This document shows, piece by piece, positions 32,787 to 46,989 of a DNA stretch of 64,000 bases (position 1 is the stretch's first letter; the number at the start of each line of letters is the position of its first letter). Origin of the DNA: Adiantum capillus-veneris. Its lineage: Eukaryota; Streptophyta; Polypodiopsida; Polypodiales; Pteridaceae. The notes beneath the pieces are model-generated. The model was not told the origin of the DNA and did not search any database. It worked only from the letters and a program-made list of their open reading frames with translations. Position numbers and translations under genes: made by a program. Location: contig CM043953.1 in NCBI GenBank assembly GCA_014529385.2, positions 91,143,842 to 91,207,841 on the forward strand. The letters are read 5' to 3'.

Positions 32787-33380
32787 TCATGACCCACTTC
32801 CAAGAAGGAAGCAGGCAACCACATAAAAGAAAACAGTATTGTAAAACACCACCAGAATCTCCAAGCCAACACCGCTCTGTGGATGATAAATGCCTTCTAT
32901 AAGGCTCGGGAGAATGAGAAGTATATCCAACATGACAGCTTGCATGGTGTTGTAGCGTACATAGCGATTGAAGTTTGCATTCCGGATGACCAGGAAATAG
33001 AGGCCAAAGAAAACTGAAACACTTGCAAAAGGGGTGTTGGAGTAAACACGCGGGAGCGGGTAGAGAGGTCTAAAGGCTATCTGGGCTTGGGGGAACTGTG
33101 TGAGAAAATACCGTCCATATTGTACACCATCCAGGAAAGGGAGAAGGTACACAGAAGCAGAAACAATCCTTTCTGCTGTAGTTATGCCATCCCCACGCCG
33201 CCCTTCTGCATGCACTATCAGACGCAAAGGGCTGCTCTTTCTACCCCTATGAGAAGCGGAGCTTAATTTCCTTCTTGACTGTTGTGAGAAAGTTGACTGG
33301 AGGGAAGGTAGCAAGGGAGCGATGGACGAGGATGCTGAGGACACCCTCACCATGCCCTCACAGCGCACAATGTACGCCAT
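32787..33380 (-). CDS. TIC20-like chloroplast inner-envelope import protein
   Basis: TIC20 proteins form part of the protein-import channel of the chloroplast inner membrane. The 197-codon, single-exon frame has a Ser/Arg-rich N-terminus (residues 1-57) suited to a transit peptide, then the family domain: PFLDGVQYGRYFLTQFPQAQ (81-100), PLYPLPRVYSNTPFA, and RNANFNRYVRYNTMQAVMLD (133-152). Four hydrophobic segments lie near 71-87, 116-132, 145-163 and 173-194, the usual topology. DG.QYG and VRN.NF.RYVR.NTMQA are most like the TIC20-V branch. Two starts are possible; Met10 gives a more typical transit peptide than Met1. The frame stops at TGA 32787-32789, yet the same frame continues with KTPRLPLVADAVDAQVM to TGA 32733, the normal family C-terminus, so about 17 residues are cut off. 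(GA)n/(CT)n repeats lie immediately upstream and about 100 bases downstream. It may be a functional gene with a shortened tail or a recent pseudogene. Confidence 0.85.
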   Translation of the reverse strand: MAYIVRCEGMVRVSSASSSIAPLLPSLQSTFSQQSRRKLSSASHRGRKSSPLRLIVHAEGRRGDGITTAERIVSASVYLLPFLDGVQYGRYFLTQFPQAQIAFRPLYPLPRVYSNTPFASVSVFFGLYFLVIRNANFNRYVRYNTMQAVMLDILLILPSLIEGIYHPQSGVGLEILVVFYNTVFFYVVACFLLGSGS

Positions 33381-33384
33381 CGCT

Positions 33385-34437
<1,053 letters not shown>

Positions 34438-34997
34438 AGGAGGCTTCATAGTGCTGCGTGGCATAGTGCAACGCATTAATAAAGAAATATAACCAAGGCC
34501 CCCCAAAACCTACCTGGCTACGCTGTTGTTAATGACTGTGTGTCATTGACCCCACGCTATTGCTCGTGCCAGCGTGCTATAGTAGATGACTCTATGTCCT
34601 TCCTTTTGTCAGTCTTGTCCTTTGTCTTTGTAGCAGGCATCTCTAGGGATTTGTGTCGTACTTTTTTTTTCCAAAATTTGTTGGGACATACTGACATTTT
34701 TTAAATTGAAAAGGGTACGATATTAAGCTGAGACACATTTTTCCCAAGCACCTATGAATCAATGGAAAAAAGGAGAGCATTGAAAATCTCCAAATAAAAT
34801 TTAGGATTTTTTGAGGGTTTAACACTTTAATCTGCCAAATCTAGCCGGTTTCCTTCAAGGCGACCCTCAAAACTAATCGAGAATTTTTATTTTTTTGTGC
34901 TTTAAAAATACACTAAAGACCAGTTTTCTATGGCATTTTTGTTGAAAATCGATCGCTAATTAATGTGCCCGCGATAGTGATATTGTTTCTCATTTTT

Positions 34998-35055
<58 letters not shown>

Positions 35056-36410
35056 TCTAAGCATCTTCTCTCACTTAGCGTTGTTCTTTCTGGTGGATGG
35101 ATATGATCAATTGCAAAACAATGCGTTGTCAATACGATGCAGCTCTTTCCCTCATCTAGCTAATAAGATTTCCATACAGCCTTATCTTGAGTAGACACAA
35201 GCTCAAAAATGATTGCATTTCGCCGCCGCAAAAGTCACTACAACGACTTTCCCTCTTGTTGAAACTATTGTTCCAGATGTGAAGAAGGCCCTAATACTAC
35301 CTTTTAGAGTAGGGCATGGATTTTATCTTCATAGATTGGAGCAGAATTTGCCTCTTATAATTGGTGGTGACATGAATATTCCAGATGAGCAAGGATGTAA
35401 AGCATATTCCAATTATAATGTGCTTGTTTATTGAGTGGTGAATGTTAGGCCTTCCCGATATCTGACATCTGCCATACTTTTTCAAGCAATGATTCACAAT
35501 AGAAAGGATTAGCATCTTCAATCTTTTGGGAAAGAAGCTCTTCATATGAAGACTCACGCCCCTAAGCTTTGAAGTTGTCACATTGTGCGGTAAAAGATCC
35601 TAATTATTTTATTTATTTACAACTAATTTTTTCCCCAGTTATGACGATGCCTTTCTAGAAAATTTTAGGCATAGAACTCTATAAATTTTGGTTGTTATTT
35701 TTGTAAATTGATTAAAAAAGTCCTATATTGGTCAATTAAGGAAAAACATGATTTTATTGTAACAAAAGAAGTCTTTCATAATTAATGGTGTTTGTCGGCA
35801 ATGTGTCGTGTAAGAAGGGTGTCTTTGAATGAAGATCACAGTCTTGATGTATAGATAGGGCAAGATGACATGGAAAAGATGATTGATGTATAAATGAACT
35901 AATGAGGTGCAATAAATTGCTATCAAATTGATGCGTCTAAGATGAGGAAGGATTCACATGCTCTCAAGTATAAATGACAATCAAGAACCAACATACTAGA
36001 CACAAGAGCACTACAAATGACCTTACAAAAAGAAACTTACAATGACTTGAGCATCATGTACAAGGCTAGACTTCTTATTAGTGTGTTAATCTTACTTTAT
36101 GTTAAAAACATGTGAAGCCCAAGCGAGCCTAAGAGAGAAGATAATATTGTGTTTATTTTCTTAAAAGTAAACTTTGATCTTTTGGAATTTAGGAGGTAGT
36201 CTATCCATTGATAAACCTTTTTGTTGTGGTGCATGAATATATAACAAACAATAAGTATTATGTTGACGATAAAATTTACTATATCGTGTACAAACAGTTG
36301 CTTGGGTTTGTCCTTGCTTGGAAAAAATCGCTCGGTGCATGGTAGCACTCTATCCTATGGATAGACGTTTGTATAGAAAGAGACTAAGGATAAAGGGATT
36401 GATAAAGATA
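34438..36410. other. no recognised gene; (GA)n at 34999-35055
   Basis: AT-rich. A 73-codon frame at 35213-35434 contains LPLIIGGDMNI, faintly like a LINE endonuclease motif, but nothing around it supports a domain. Confidence 0.5.
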
Positions 36411-37034
36411 ACCACATGGCTATGTCCACATAAGCTTCCAATAGGTAGAGAGTGTTCATACATAAGGTGCAACAAAAGCTCGCATCCAACAAATCTCATC
36501 TTGTGGGTTTTGTTGCACTCACACACTAATAATTGAAAGCATTGTGGTGGATAATCCAATGCACCGTTCATTGTTAATATATGTGCTTAGCAAGAATAAT
36601 TATATACTACCATTTAATTGAGAGAGAGAGAGAGAGAGAGAGAGTTGCTACCAAGTAGATACTAAATTATTGTTTATAAGGTTTGTACATCACAAGCTCC
36701 TTTGTAGAGCTAGAAAAGATATTTAAGTTGCCACACATAGAAACACTATAGGTGGCTTCTTCTATGCCTTACACATCATGATCGGCTAGACTTTTCACAT
36801 GGGATACGTCACATGGCTATGTCCACATAAGCCTATGCATAGGTAAAGGGTATTCACAGATAAAGTGCAACACCAACAAACCTCCCTTTTGAGTTTGGCT
36901 ACACTTGCACACTAATAATTGAAAGCATTATGGTGGATAATCCAATGTAACATTGATTTCTAATACATGTTATTAACAAGACTAGTTAGATGCTACCACT
37001 TAATTGTGTGTGTGTGTGTGTGTGCGCACGCGCG

Positions 37035-37075
<41 letters not shown>

Positions 37076-37312
37076 GCAAAAGTATATACTAGATTATTGT
37101 GCATAATGTATATATAGCACATGCTCTTTTATAGAGCTGGAAAGGATTTGAGTGTCACACATGCAAACACTTTAGGTGGCTTATAATAATGTTTATGCAT
37201 CATCGTTGATTAAACTTTCCACATAGATAGAGGGTGTTCTCTCTCTCTCACACACACACAAGGTGCAACAAAGGTATGTCCATGTAAGCTTGTACATAGA
37301 GATAGAGGATGT

Positions 37313-37344
<32 letters not shown>

Positions 37345-37430
37345 CAACAAACCTCACACCCAACAAGCCTCCCCTTGTGGGTTTTGCTACACTCACACAA
37401 TTCTACCCATAAAACAAACTAGGGTTAAGT
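36411..37430. repeat. about 400-bp tandem repeat array, three decayed units
   Basis: ACATGGCTATGTCCACATAAGC begins at 36414 and 36811 (period 397), and a weaker GTATGTCCATGTAAGC lies at 37274. CACACTAATAATTGAAAGCAT and GTGGATAATCCAATG follow in units 1 and 2. Each unit carries its own simple repeat: (GA)n at 36620-36644, (GT)n-(CG)-(GA)n at 37005-37070 and (AC)n at about 37313-37337. Confidence 0.75.
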
Positions 37431-37892
37431 CACACAATATACAATCTTCCTCTTAGGTGGTAGGAAAACACAATCCTCCCCCACATAAGTCTCCTAGACA
37501 CAAGATAAAATGCACAAGAGTCCCTACACAAAATGAGGGTGGTCAAAAGATTCAATGCTTTACATCAAAGGGTTGGGTTGTAGATCGGATGTGGTTATCT
37601 CCAAGAGGATGGGGACTTGTAGATTGTGGTGTGAGAACCCATGTTTGGTGGGCCAATTTGAAGGAGGTAAGTTGCTGATAGCTATCTATTTTGGATGACA
37701 ATGATGAGGCAAGTGATGCCTTTGCAAGGGTGATCTTGTATCAAAATATGGGAGAAACAGACTTCCATCATCACTTGAGTATACGCAAAATAAGAGATTT
37801 ATAACATAATCACATAACCATAAGTAGAAAGTTAAAGAGAGAGTGAAGGAGAGACGACCTAGTATTGAGGGTCAAAATGGCTGACCCCCCAA
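37431..37892. other. no recognised gene
   Basis: The 73-codon frame at 37457-37678 has no motif and no relatives in the window. Confidence 0.45.
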
Positions 37893-38025
37893 CCCCCTCC
37901 ACATATGTAATGGAAATGGCCTATGAACTTTAAGAGTAGCGGAATTAGGAAATTAGATGAAGCACTTTTGTGAGATTATTTTGTGAGCATAGCAGGTGAA
38001 CTTAATTGATGGTAGCAACATAAAC
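37893..38025 (-). repeat. dispersed repeat, inverted relative at 62640-62766
   Basis: ATGTAATGGAAATGGC(C/T)TATGAACTTT, AGCACTTTTGTG and TTTGTGAGCATAG occur here and, as the reverse complement, at 62640-62766 next to gypsy element E. Confidence 0.75.
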
Positions 38026-38052
38026 CTTACCCCCCCATGCATGGGAAGCTTC

Positions 38053-38120
38053 TCAAGCACCTTCCTCATTAAGTATGACAAGCACCTCAAGTACCTTAGT
38101 CATCAAGCACGACAAGCACC
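38053..38120. repeat. 34-bp tandem duplication
   Basis: Units 38053-38086 and 38087-38120, sharing TCAAG(C/T)ACCTT and GACAAGCACC. Confidence 0.75.
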
Positions 38121-38977
38121 TCAAGCTTAGGTTGGGTTCCCACCTCAAGCTCAGCCTTAGCTTGCCTAAGGTCAAAAAGACTTTTAGCACTAACCATTGG
38201 AGGTCTAAGCTAACCCTAAGATATTTTAAGCTCCATTAGTTAACCTTGCTCTTTGACAGACCGTCTCTCATTTGGACCCCTTACCATTGGCCCCATGTTG
38301 AGATAGATCCGTAAGCACATGTCTATATTCTAGCGCTTGTTCTCGTTTATTATCCCACATTAAATGATCAGTTTAATATGAGAAAATCATTTGGGTTAGT
38401 TAGATATTAGATTTTATGACAAAATAAGGGCCATTTGTATTTTAGAATCTTTCAATGAAGCTAAATACAATATAATACATCAACTTTCCTATAAGATGAC
38501 CTTTCGTCTTGCCAACATAATGGCCTTGTTTGATCAAACCAACGATTCTAGCCTTCTCTAATTAGAAACATAGACTCATAGAGTCCTCTCTTTGAAGAAG
38601 CATAATCTTCTTTCTTCTTTGACATCTCTTCTTTCTCCATTAGAAGCATCACAAAAACACACAAAACTCTTCAAGAACATCTACATCTTCAAAAACATCT
38701 ACATGCTTCTATTTAGAAGAGTTTTACATACAAAGGTCCATGCATGACCAATAACTTGTACTAAAAAGGGTTTGAATTGGTGGGCACCCCTATGGCCCTA
38801 TGGGGGCCTAGTGTCCCCATTTATCTTTGGGACTCCTATATAGATCAAGGGCTACACACATACTACCGAGTATGTCCCTACAATATTTTTTTTTGTTTCT
38901 TTTAAGAGGAATCACGAGAGATGCTTCGCTAGGTCTATGAGGAGAAAAGGGGACGAGATGGCACGTGTTTTGGCGCG

Positions 38978-39020
38978 GGGGGGGGGGGGGGGGGGGGGGT
39001 GGGGGGGGGGGGGGGGGGGG

Positions 39021-39071
<51 letters not shown>
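38978..39071 (+). repeat. 45-base G tract followed by (GA)n
   Basis: G-only from 38978 to 39023 apart from one T at 39000, then (GA)n to 39071. Such a tract could form G-quadruplexes; it is also a place where assembly is error-prone. (CT)n-(GT)n follows at 39213-39284. Confidence 0.9.
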
Positions 39072-39074
<3 letters not shown>

Positions 39075-39208
39075 AAAGAAGAAGATTAAGAATTTTTGCC
39101 GCCTCTGTTTTGGGTTTCGAAAGTGGGGCGGAGCAGGACGTCTATGCAAGTGGAGGATGGGAAGGTGAATTGAGGAGCAGGTAGAGGTGATTCGGGCCAG
39201 GACAAGGG

Positions 39209-39284
<76 letters not shown>

Positions 39285-39288
<4 letters not shown>

Positions 39289-41079
39289 CCAGAGATCAAA
39301 CTGCTCAAAGGATGCGGGTGAGTTCGCTCCGACAGGATGAGTTCGCTGCTGAGAGGGTGAGTTCGGTGCTCAGAGGATGCGTCAGGATGGCATCCAGGTC
39401 CTCCACTCTGTGACGTGTCTCACGCACTGTTTTGGCTTATGGTAAATTGGGGGGCTTGGCCCGATTGCATATGGATATTGGATTGTGTTTTCGTTATTTG
39501 GTTTCGGGGTTTTTGGCCCGAATGCTTACAAAAGATACTGGGCTTATTTCGTTACTGGTTCTCTTGGTAAGGTATTACAATACTTTTGCATTCATAATAA
39601 CATGAAAAGTTGGAAACTAAAACCATAATGGCACTTATTCCTTTGACTTCATGGTTTGACTTGAGGTCTGACTTGATACCGCAAGGGCTCCTTGCCACTT
39701 GGTATGCTAAGAGATGTATAAGGTAAGTGATACAAACTGGGGAAAGATTTGGATTCCATGTACCATGATGGGCATAAACTTTATCTGACCTAAACAAACA
39801 TAAATGAGCTTGATACTTTTTGAACTATAAATAGATTTTTCTAAAGCTTCTTTTATAGCTTCAGGTGGTGGAGTTTCATTAATCTAGAAAGATAACTTAT
39901 AAACTGATAAAAATGTTGATGGGGGATTAAGACACTTGGATTAGAAGGGGTGATGGCCTTCTAATCAAAAAATAATATTTTTTTGCTAGAAACTTTGGGT
40001 TTTTTTTTTTTTTAAGAACAGCTTTTTACACATAAATACTTTGGACTAAACTTGTAAGTTTTAAAAAGAGGTTGTAAGATGAACATGGATAACAACTAGT
40101 ATAGTCCATTGATACCTGCAAAACACATCCAAGGCTAACATATCTATTGTCTTGTTTGGATGGATGCAGGTAAGGACTCTATCTTATCTTGGAAAGTTTT
40201 TTTGGCTTATAGTGGTTGTCCGCAATTGATTACACATACACCTACTGCAAGGGAAGTACTTCTGATATCTATATACTGGAATGAAGCTTTATTCTTATAA
40301 ACATTGTACAAAGATAATTCTAAGATTGAGTTGTTTTTGTACTTATCTTTTTCCTTTCTCTGGAGCCAGCTATCTTTTGAATGTAAAAGTTCAATTATGT
40401 CTTATTATTTATGTTAAAACAAATACACACACAAAACATCGTTTTATTATGCAGGAGAAAACTTATACATGACAAAGATTACCATGTGGTGTTATTTCTT
40501 TCTTCTATGTGTATTTTATCTTCTCAAAATTACAAGAAATTGGCTCATTTGTGAGTAAAAAAGACTTAAAGCCGATCCTATAAAAAAATTTCTCGAGCAT
40601 TGCCTGCAACCCTGGCGTGCTTGATCATGCCATGATAGCTATAATTATTACAGATGAAGACGTAGTGCAAAGGGTTAATATGGGTTTTTATATATAGCAC
40701 ATGTTATTTTTGTGTAGTTTTTCCTATATCTAGGCAACTTCTGCATTAGGTGTAATCACCTACCATAGATAACAATAATGATGTTTTCCATGTGTTGACT
40801 TCTAAGGATAAATTGCATGGGAACAACTACTCGCGCATACATTATACAATATCTCTTTGTTGCAAAGGGCATATGGAATTATGATATAAGATAGTGTTTT
40901 GTGGATAAGGATGCAGGTTTTGGTAGTTTACTACTTGAGTTGTTTTGCATACTTGTAGCGGATGCTAAGGATGTGCATGCTCATGTGTTGAATGAACTTT
41001 TTGTTAAGCGGTCCATTACTACACACATTCACTCAACATGAATAAAAGACAAATCTGAGGAGAACTAGCTTCTTTCTAT
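39285..41079. other. no recognised gene
   Basis: About 20-bp repeats GTGAGTTCG(C/G)T at 39316-39375; otherwise AT-rich sequence without a recognisable domain. Confidence 0.55.
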
Positions 41080-42890
41080 GCAGGTCCTAATTTGGTAAAA
41101 ATAGTGTAAGACTGAGGGGACTAGAGCCTACAACTCTCCACCCTACCATGCCCTATATAGGCCCTGCCTTGCAAATAACCCCTTAGCCACATGACTTTGT
41201 CTTGGTCCTTGGCCTGCCTGATCTTACCCTAGGTTTGACATTACGCCACCCTTGGAGAAGCGTTTTTGTCCTTAAAAACAAAAGTGGTTGTATCTATATA
41301 AGAACACTAATGTTTTCCATAGTGACATTCTTCATGGATCCAATTGTTCATTTGACCAGAACACGGTTCAGAAGGAGGTTATCCCTTTGCAACCGTCTTG
41401 TGTAACCGGCCCATAACCAACATAGTATGTAAAATCCATTTAGAACCCACATGAGTATGCTAAATGAGTTATCACAACAAAGATGTACCCCAAAGAGTAC
41501 CTCTTTACACTTTCCATGAAAGTAACTAGCTAATGTAACTCATCAACAAAGTATAAGTTCATGACTTGTTATCAATTCTCACCAGTATACAACCCCACCA
41601 CCTCACCATAACTAGTGTTCAAGATTGAGAACTTGACTTACACAAGAAGAGAATAAACAGAGTTGCAAACATGCTTTGCCTTATGGTGAACTCCAACTAG
41701 AGCATTACATGCTTACTGATTGGATTGCTTGGTGCTAGCATACGCGTTTGACATATTATTTAGCACAAGATTGCACTTGTAATCTGCCTATCCTCTTTGG
41801 ATAAATGATAGAACTGAAATGTGTTTTCTAACCCTTTACATATAGTCTTTCAAAATAACTGGTAAACAAGGATCACAATACCTTATAACATGGTTGAGGA
41901 ATCAACAATGTTATAAAAAACCATCTTATAACGTGAAAGATCCACAAGCACCCAAACTGAGCCATGACCTCTATTGGTGATTGTTAGATCTATGTCATGA
42001 ATGCGCATGCTACTCCAAATCAGCCTTTGCTAAACACTAGGACCCATAACACCTAGTGTGCATGTATTTAGCAAAAACGTATCTGAACCTGCATATCCAT
42101 GATCATACTTGCCAATACTTATGGAGAATATGATGCTCATAGCATGAACCATAATAGAATGTGAAACATTAATCACTTCTAGGTACAAACAATGAAACAT
42201 TTTTATTAACAACACATAGCCTTGATATATGCATAAACAACCATTCGTTAATGTTGTTTAGCAGTACTTTTAACCTTAACAAGTCAATCTAAGTATCCAA
42301 CAATTCTTGGCCATTGAAATTGTTCCAATATGGCGTACTGAAAATGGTTTATAAAACAAATTTGACCAGCACTTATGGACTTTGTCGCGACAGATAATTG
42401 AAATAGCGGGCGCCAGTGTCAGTCCCAAGAGATTCATATTCTCCACATGTGGAATATGTTTGAACTAAGGATGTCTGAGAAAAGAAACCTCCTTCAAGTA
42501 CGAGATGTACTTGTGTGTGGAGGTAACTGCAAACACTCTGCAACATGAGTGAGAGGGACCTCATTAACCTTACTCCACACTGGCTAAACCGAACGCCTTG
42601 AGTTCTTAGACTATGTTGTATCACATGTGACAACATGTGCAAAGAAAACCATACATATAGGTCCATAACTGCATAATGCAGAAATATATTTGGGACACTA
42701 TTACCCAAAATTATTTCCTCTTATATGACCTTATCATGTCTCTCAAGAGAAAAATTGATGAAAGCATTCAAGCTTATTCATCCAACTTGAAAACACTAAG
42801 CAAAGCATATTCAAAAGGAGAATAAAACCAAATTCTATGTATACTTGGAGGTTGAACATAGTGTTCACTTACCCATAGTCGAATGAACAT
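41080..42890 (-). mobile_element. second partial copy of gypsy element C
   Basis: Same orientation and order as 22086-23270: LTR start at 41240 (minus-strand TGTCAAACC) after a purine-rich AAGGGTGGCGTAA, the polyprotein end, then the sequence equivalent to 22740-23270 at 42365-42890 with long matches such as ATTCATATTCTCC(A/T)C(A/G)TGTGGAATATG. It is decayed further than the first copy; the LTR-distal and 5' parts are missing. Confidence 0.75.
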
Positions 42891-43541
42891 AAGCAATTTT
42901 TTTTGCCTGCAAAGGCCGAGGAGACTTTTTTATATGATGATAAAACCCGGCGAGGATCTTTATCAAAACACACATAGCCAAGAGTTCCTGTAAGTCACTC
43001 ATTTATACAAGTCATTCATTTCTTCACTTGAGAGACTAAATTAATTTTCCCTGGACCTCCTAAAGATGGTGGTTAAATTTAAGAATGAGAATGCTAAGCA
43101 AGAGGTAGGTGCTAGCAAGACTAACATTGGACAACTCTTGAGCTTGTTCTTCCTTGTGTCTTTTTCTAGAAAATAAAAAAAACCTCATAGATTTTCTATT
43201 GCCCAAAGGAATTTTGGAAGTTTGTGAAAATCACATTGTTGATATGATGTTTACAGACCTTCCTATGCATCAGTGCTCGACCTTCCAAGAAAAACCCCCT
43301 TCCCCCTCTACTTTTGCACTGTATGTGACTTTGATTAATTATAGTAAAACTTAGTATTTTTGAACTCTTTGCTTGGGCCAACCTTAGCCGACTATTGTGA
43401 ATATTTTAGGGTGTTGCGAATTGAGACCATTGCCTATTTGTTGCTATTTGCTGACCAATATCATTATCCTCGTTGAGTTTTATTTAGATTTTATGAGGAA
43501 TCTACCAAGCTCCCAAAAGAAAAAATTGAAGGTTGTCTGCA

Positions 43542-43599
<58 letters not shown>

Positions 43600-44750
43600 G
43601 TATAGTAAAAAAAAAAGACCCTTGCACCGACGGAGACCCTTTGAGGGATCTTTTTTTAATAACACAAGAGCTTTAGAAAATAAATGTGTATTGACTTTTA
43701 CTTTAGCGCGCGCGCACACACACACACACACGCAGAGTAAAAAGGAGACTATTCACCTTTTTTTTTCAATACTCATAATAGTGAGTAGTATATATATTAA
43801 GTAGCAAAAAGAATTAAATGAAAAGCCATGCTCAAAATGAGCCACGGCATTGCAGTAGCACAACAGAACAACAACCACATCACGACCTTTTACACGGAGG
43901 CCTAACCGACAAATACATAAACAACTCTAATAACCACCATCTGACCATAGATGACCCTTAACAAACTAGCCGGGAACACGGGAGGCCAATCCGAAACAAA
44001 CAAAAAACTAATCCACATAGCATGCCAAGAGGACGGGGCCCACAATCCCCATCACGAGTAAAGGCATTTGTAGTTGCCACCAGGACAACGCCCCTACCAC
44101 TGACAAACTGCCTGCTCAGAGGGAATCTCCAAATAGAGTCGATATAATAGCTTGACTGACGAAAGCCACCACCAAAGGCAACATCTAAACAAGATCCGGA
44201 CAAGAGCACCTACATTGCCGCAAAGCAAAGCAGACCACCCCAAACTCGCAGTCTATCAAGACCACCATAAACAATTGAGCCAAACCCACAACCAAGGCCG
44301 GAATCACAAGCTAGCGAATCAGAAGCACCAACATCCTCCAAGATCAGAGCAGACACTTACATTGAAGCCGAAACCACAAGCTATTAGAAGGGAGCCTTGC
44401 CCAAGCAATGAACACCCAAAGTGAAGAACCGAAAACATCCCGTGATGAAACAGTAGCGAGGCCATCCGTTTACCCTTTCAATGAGGAGGCAGGAGAACGA
44501 TGCCTCTCATATGATAAAAAATACGGGGGAGACAAGGAAAAGCAGCAGCAAGAAGCCATGCCTACCTGACGCCTCACCCCAGAGACTTTATGGCCTCAAA
44601 TCTCCATGCAACATCCTCCAACAGAGACACACATGCACTTCACCCTGCCGCCGCAACGCCCCCTTCGAGCCCCCCCAAGCTCCAAGGCCTCGTAGGCTGC
44701 ACAATGCAGGACACCTATATCCCACACAAAAAAAGATTGATTTTTTAAAA
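42891..44750. other. no recognised gene; microsatellites
   Basis: (CT)n at 43544-43596 and an alternating GCGCGCGC-ACACAC run at 43706-43732, a purine-pyrimidine alternation that can adopt Z-DNA. No supported gene. Confidence 0.6.
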
Positions 44751-44813
44751 TTAAAAAAAGCCTCCCTAAAATGTCTACGTGATGCAGATCCTTTAGGGGA
44801 GGTTTTTTTTTAA
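44751..44813. repeat. A-rich hairpin with CCTCCCTAAA stem
   Basis: Left arm TTAAAAAAAGCCTCCCTAAA (44751-44770) pairs with TTTAGGGGAGGTTTTTTTT (from 44792) around a 21-base loop. A similar hairpin occurs at 55825-55879, and a further half-arm TCCTTTAGGGAGGC at 44848-44862. Confidence 0.75.
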
Positions 44814-44869
44814 TTAAAAAAATCGACCATTTTTGCATCGGCTTGGATCCTTTAGGGAGGCATTAAAAA

Positions 44870-45744
44870 AAAAAAACTCAATGTTTTTTTTGAGGTGAGT
44901 ATGTATGTCCCTCAAACGTTTTCCTCATTTCTTTTGTTAGGAATCAGCAAAGATGCTTTTTGGATGGAAGCTAAAGTGAGTGGGAAGGGAGGGGGGGGGG
45001 GGCGGGCATGTCACGTGGATGGGATAGAGAGAGGGATAGAGGGAGATTTTAGACGTGGGAATTTTCAGGAAAAATGTGTCTTGGCTAAATATCGTGCCAG
45101 TTGAGGGCAAGGGGAAAAGGTGAAACTCTGCCTGAAAAGAGAAAATTAGTGTGAACCCAAAAAATAAACCTAATTTTATAAAAGAGTGTGGGAATTTTGT
45201 ATGCTTGGAAAAATGAATTTTTTCGTGTAGAGGTGTCCATGCAATATTTCTCGTAACGGTGGTGACGCTTGGAGAGAGACCCAATAAACGTAACGGTAAT
45301 AAGTGGGGAGGGCACACGATCGTAGGTGTTTAGATTGCTCTTTTTCGTGCTGCTTCTCATGTGAGGTGTTATACTCGAAGAGTGAACGTTGATCCAGGCA
45401 TTGAGAGACCGCTCTATATTGCTGCTTCAGGTGTGGACGCACCACCGGAGAGAGCATGCGAAGTCAAATTCTACTTTTATCATCTTGTATTGATAGACAA
45501 TTAGTCTTCTTATGAAAAGGTATAATTTTTTCGATCTTCGAAGACATTTTTCTTGTCTATTCGGGAAAATTCATTTTTTCGAGGATATAAAATTCCTTTC
45601 CTTGAATTTGTATTTTATCTTTTCCCCTTGCCAGGCTTGGCGCATGTGTCGATGGGAGATTTTCCGTTTTAGGCAGGAGTGGGAATCGTGGCGTTTTTTT
45701 TGCATGCGGTGTCAATGCGAATCTACGTCATGGCATCGGGGGGG

Positions 45745-45809
<65 letters not shown>

Positions 45810-46280
45810 AGGAGGTTGCTGCAGAGAGTGGGGCGTCGATTCGTCCAAGATGCCCAGGCCGGAGGGAACGATGCGAGGAGGAGGAGCTCTATGGGTCGCA
45901 GGCAGAGTGTGATCCGTGGATCAGCCTGGCACGGGAGAGCGAGGAAAACTTTGCCTTGGTCTGGGAGAGGCCATGGGTGGAGCACGTCTGCAGTGGGAGG
46001 AAGCCTCGAGCTTTAGTGCGAAGAGAATTTGGAGGTGGAGGGTGCACAAAGAACAAGGAGACTGGGAGGGGAACAACAACAAAGGCAAACCAAGAGTGGC
46101 AGTAGCGAAGCAGGAGAACAAATCTGTGCAGTGACTACAGTCATGCATGGGGATTGATGCATATTCGTAGGCGGGAACTGTGGCAAAGGTCGTGCAATTA
46201 GTTTGAGAAGAGTGGGAGTAGGGATATGAGCATCTAATTAATTAATGAATGGTCGAATAGACCCAATATAATGTGTCCAC
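44870..46280. other. no recognised gene; (GA)n at 45747-45803
   Basis: The 197- and 126-codon frames in this stretch have no known motif and the longer one reads through the GA tract. Nothing else supported. Confidence 0.5.
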
Positions 46281-46468
46281 AATACAAAGTGCTTAACTCC
46301 CTAAAGGATTGTAGTGAATATAAAGTGTTTCCCTTAAAGAGTGAATACAAAGTGCTTAACTCCCTAAAGGATTGAGTTTTATAAAACAAGTGATAAAATC
46401 ACAAGGCCTCCCATTTTGGATTGAGTTTTATAAAACAAGTGATAAAATCACAAGGCCTCCCATTTTGG
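46281..46468. repeat. two nested tandem duplications
   Basis: AATACAAAGTGCTTAACTCC begins at 46281 and 46344 (31-bp match, period 63). Directly after, an exact 49-bp unit is repeated at 46371-46419 and 46420-46468. Its piece ACAAGTGATAAAATCACAAG recurs at about 58789. Confidence 0.9.
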
Positions 46469-46945
46469 AGCTAAAGAGAGATATATATAAATATAATTTT
46501 TGGATTCTTCATAGAGAATGAAATGCTCCCAAAAAATAGGGAGACTTGTGACAACCAAAGAAACTATGTGCGATTACTTCCATATGCCTAGCGATTGAGA
46601 TCGGCCCCATATCCGTCATTAAGGGTTGCAAGAAACAATTTCCCCCTCAAAGAAAGTTTGAGTTGAGTACTCTTAGAACACGCTTTACCAATTTATTACA
46701 AGTCCATCACTTTCTCATCCCACCTTGAGTGAGATGTAGGGATCTCCAAGGAAGGAAAGAATTGAAAGCTAAACTATATCGTGAAAGAGAAAAGGTGGGA
46801 GAGGGAAAAAAAAAAAAGAGTAGTCTCAACTATCCCAAGAGACCTCAAAGATCTATCATGTGTGTGTGTGAGAGAGAGAGAGAGCTTAGTACAAATTAAG
46901 TTCCTCCTTATTCTCTTATGCACATTGTGCAGGCAACCAACTTAG

Positions 46946-46989
<44 letters not shown>

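Noticed and set aside
35213-35434. LPLIIGGDMNI, possible LINE endonuclease
   Set aside because: Only one short motif of the endonuclease fold is visible; the flanking catalytic residues are absent.
45512-46105. 197-codon plus-strand frame
   Set aside because: Runs through a 57-bp GA tract; the parts before and after it are unrelated and without domain.
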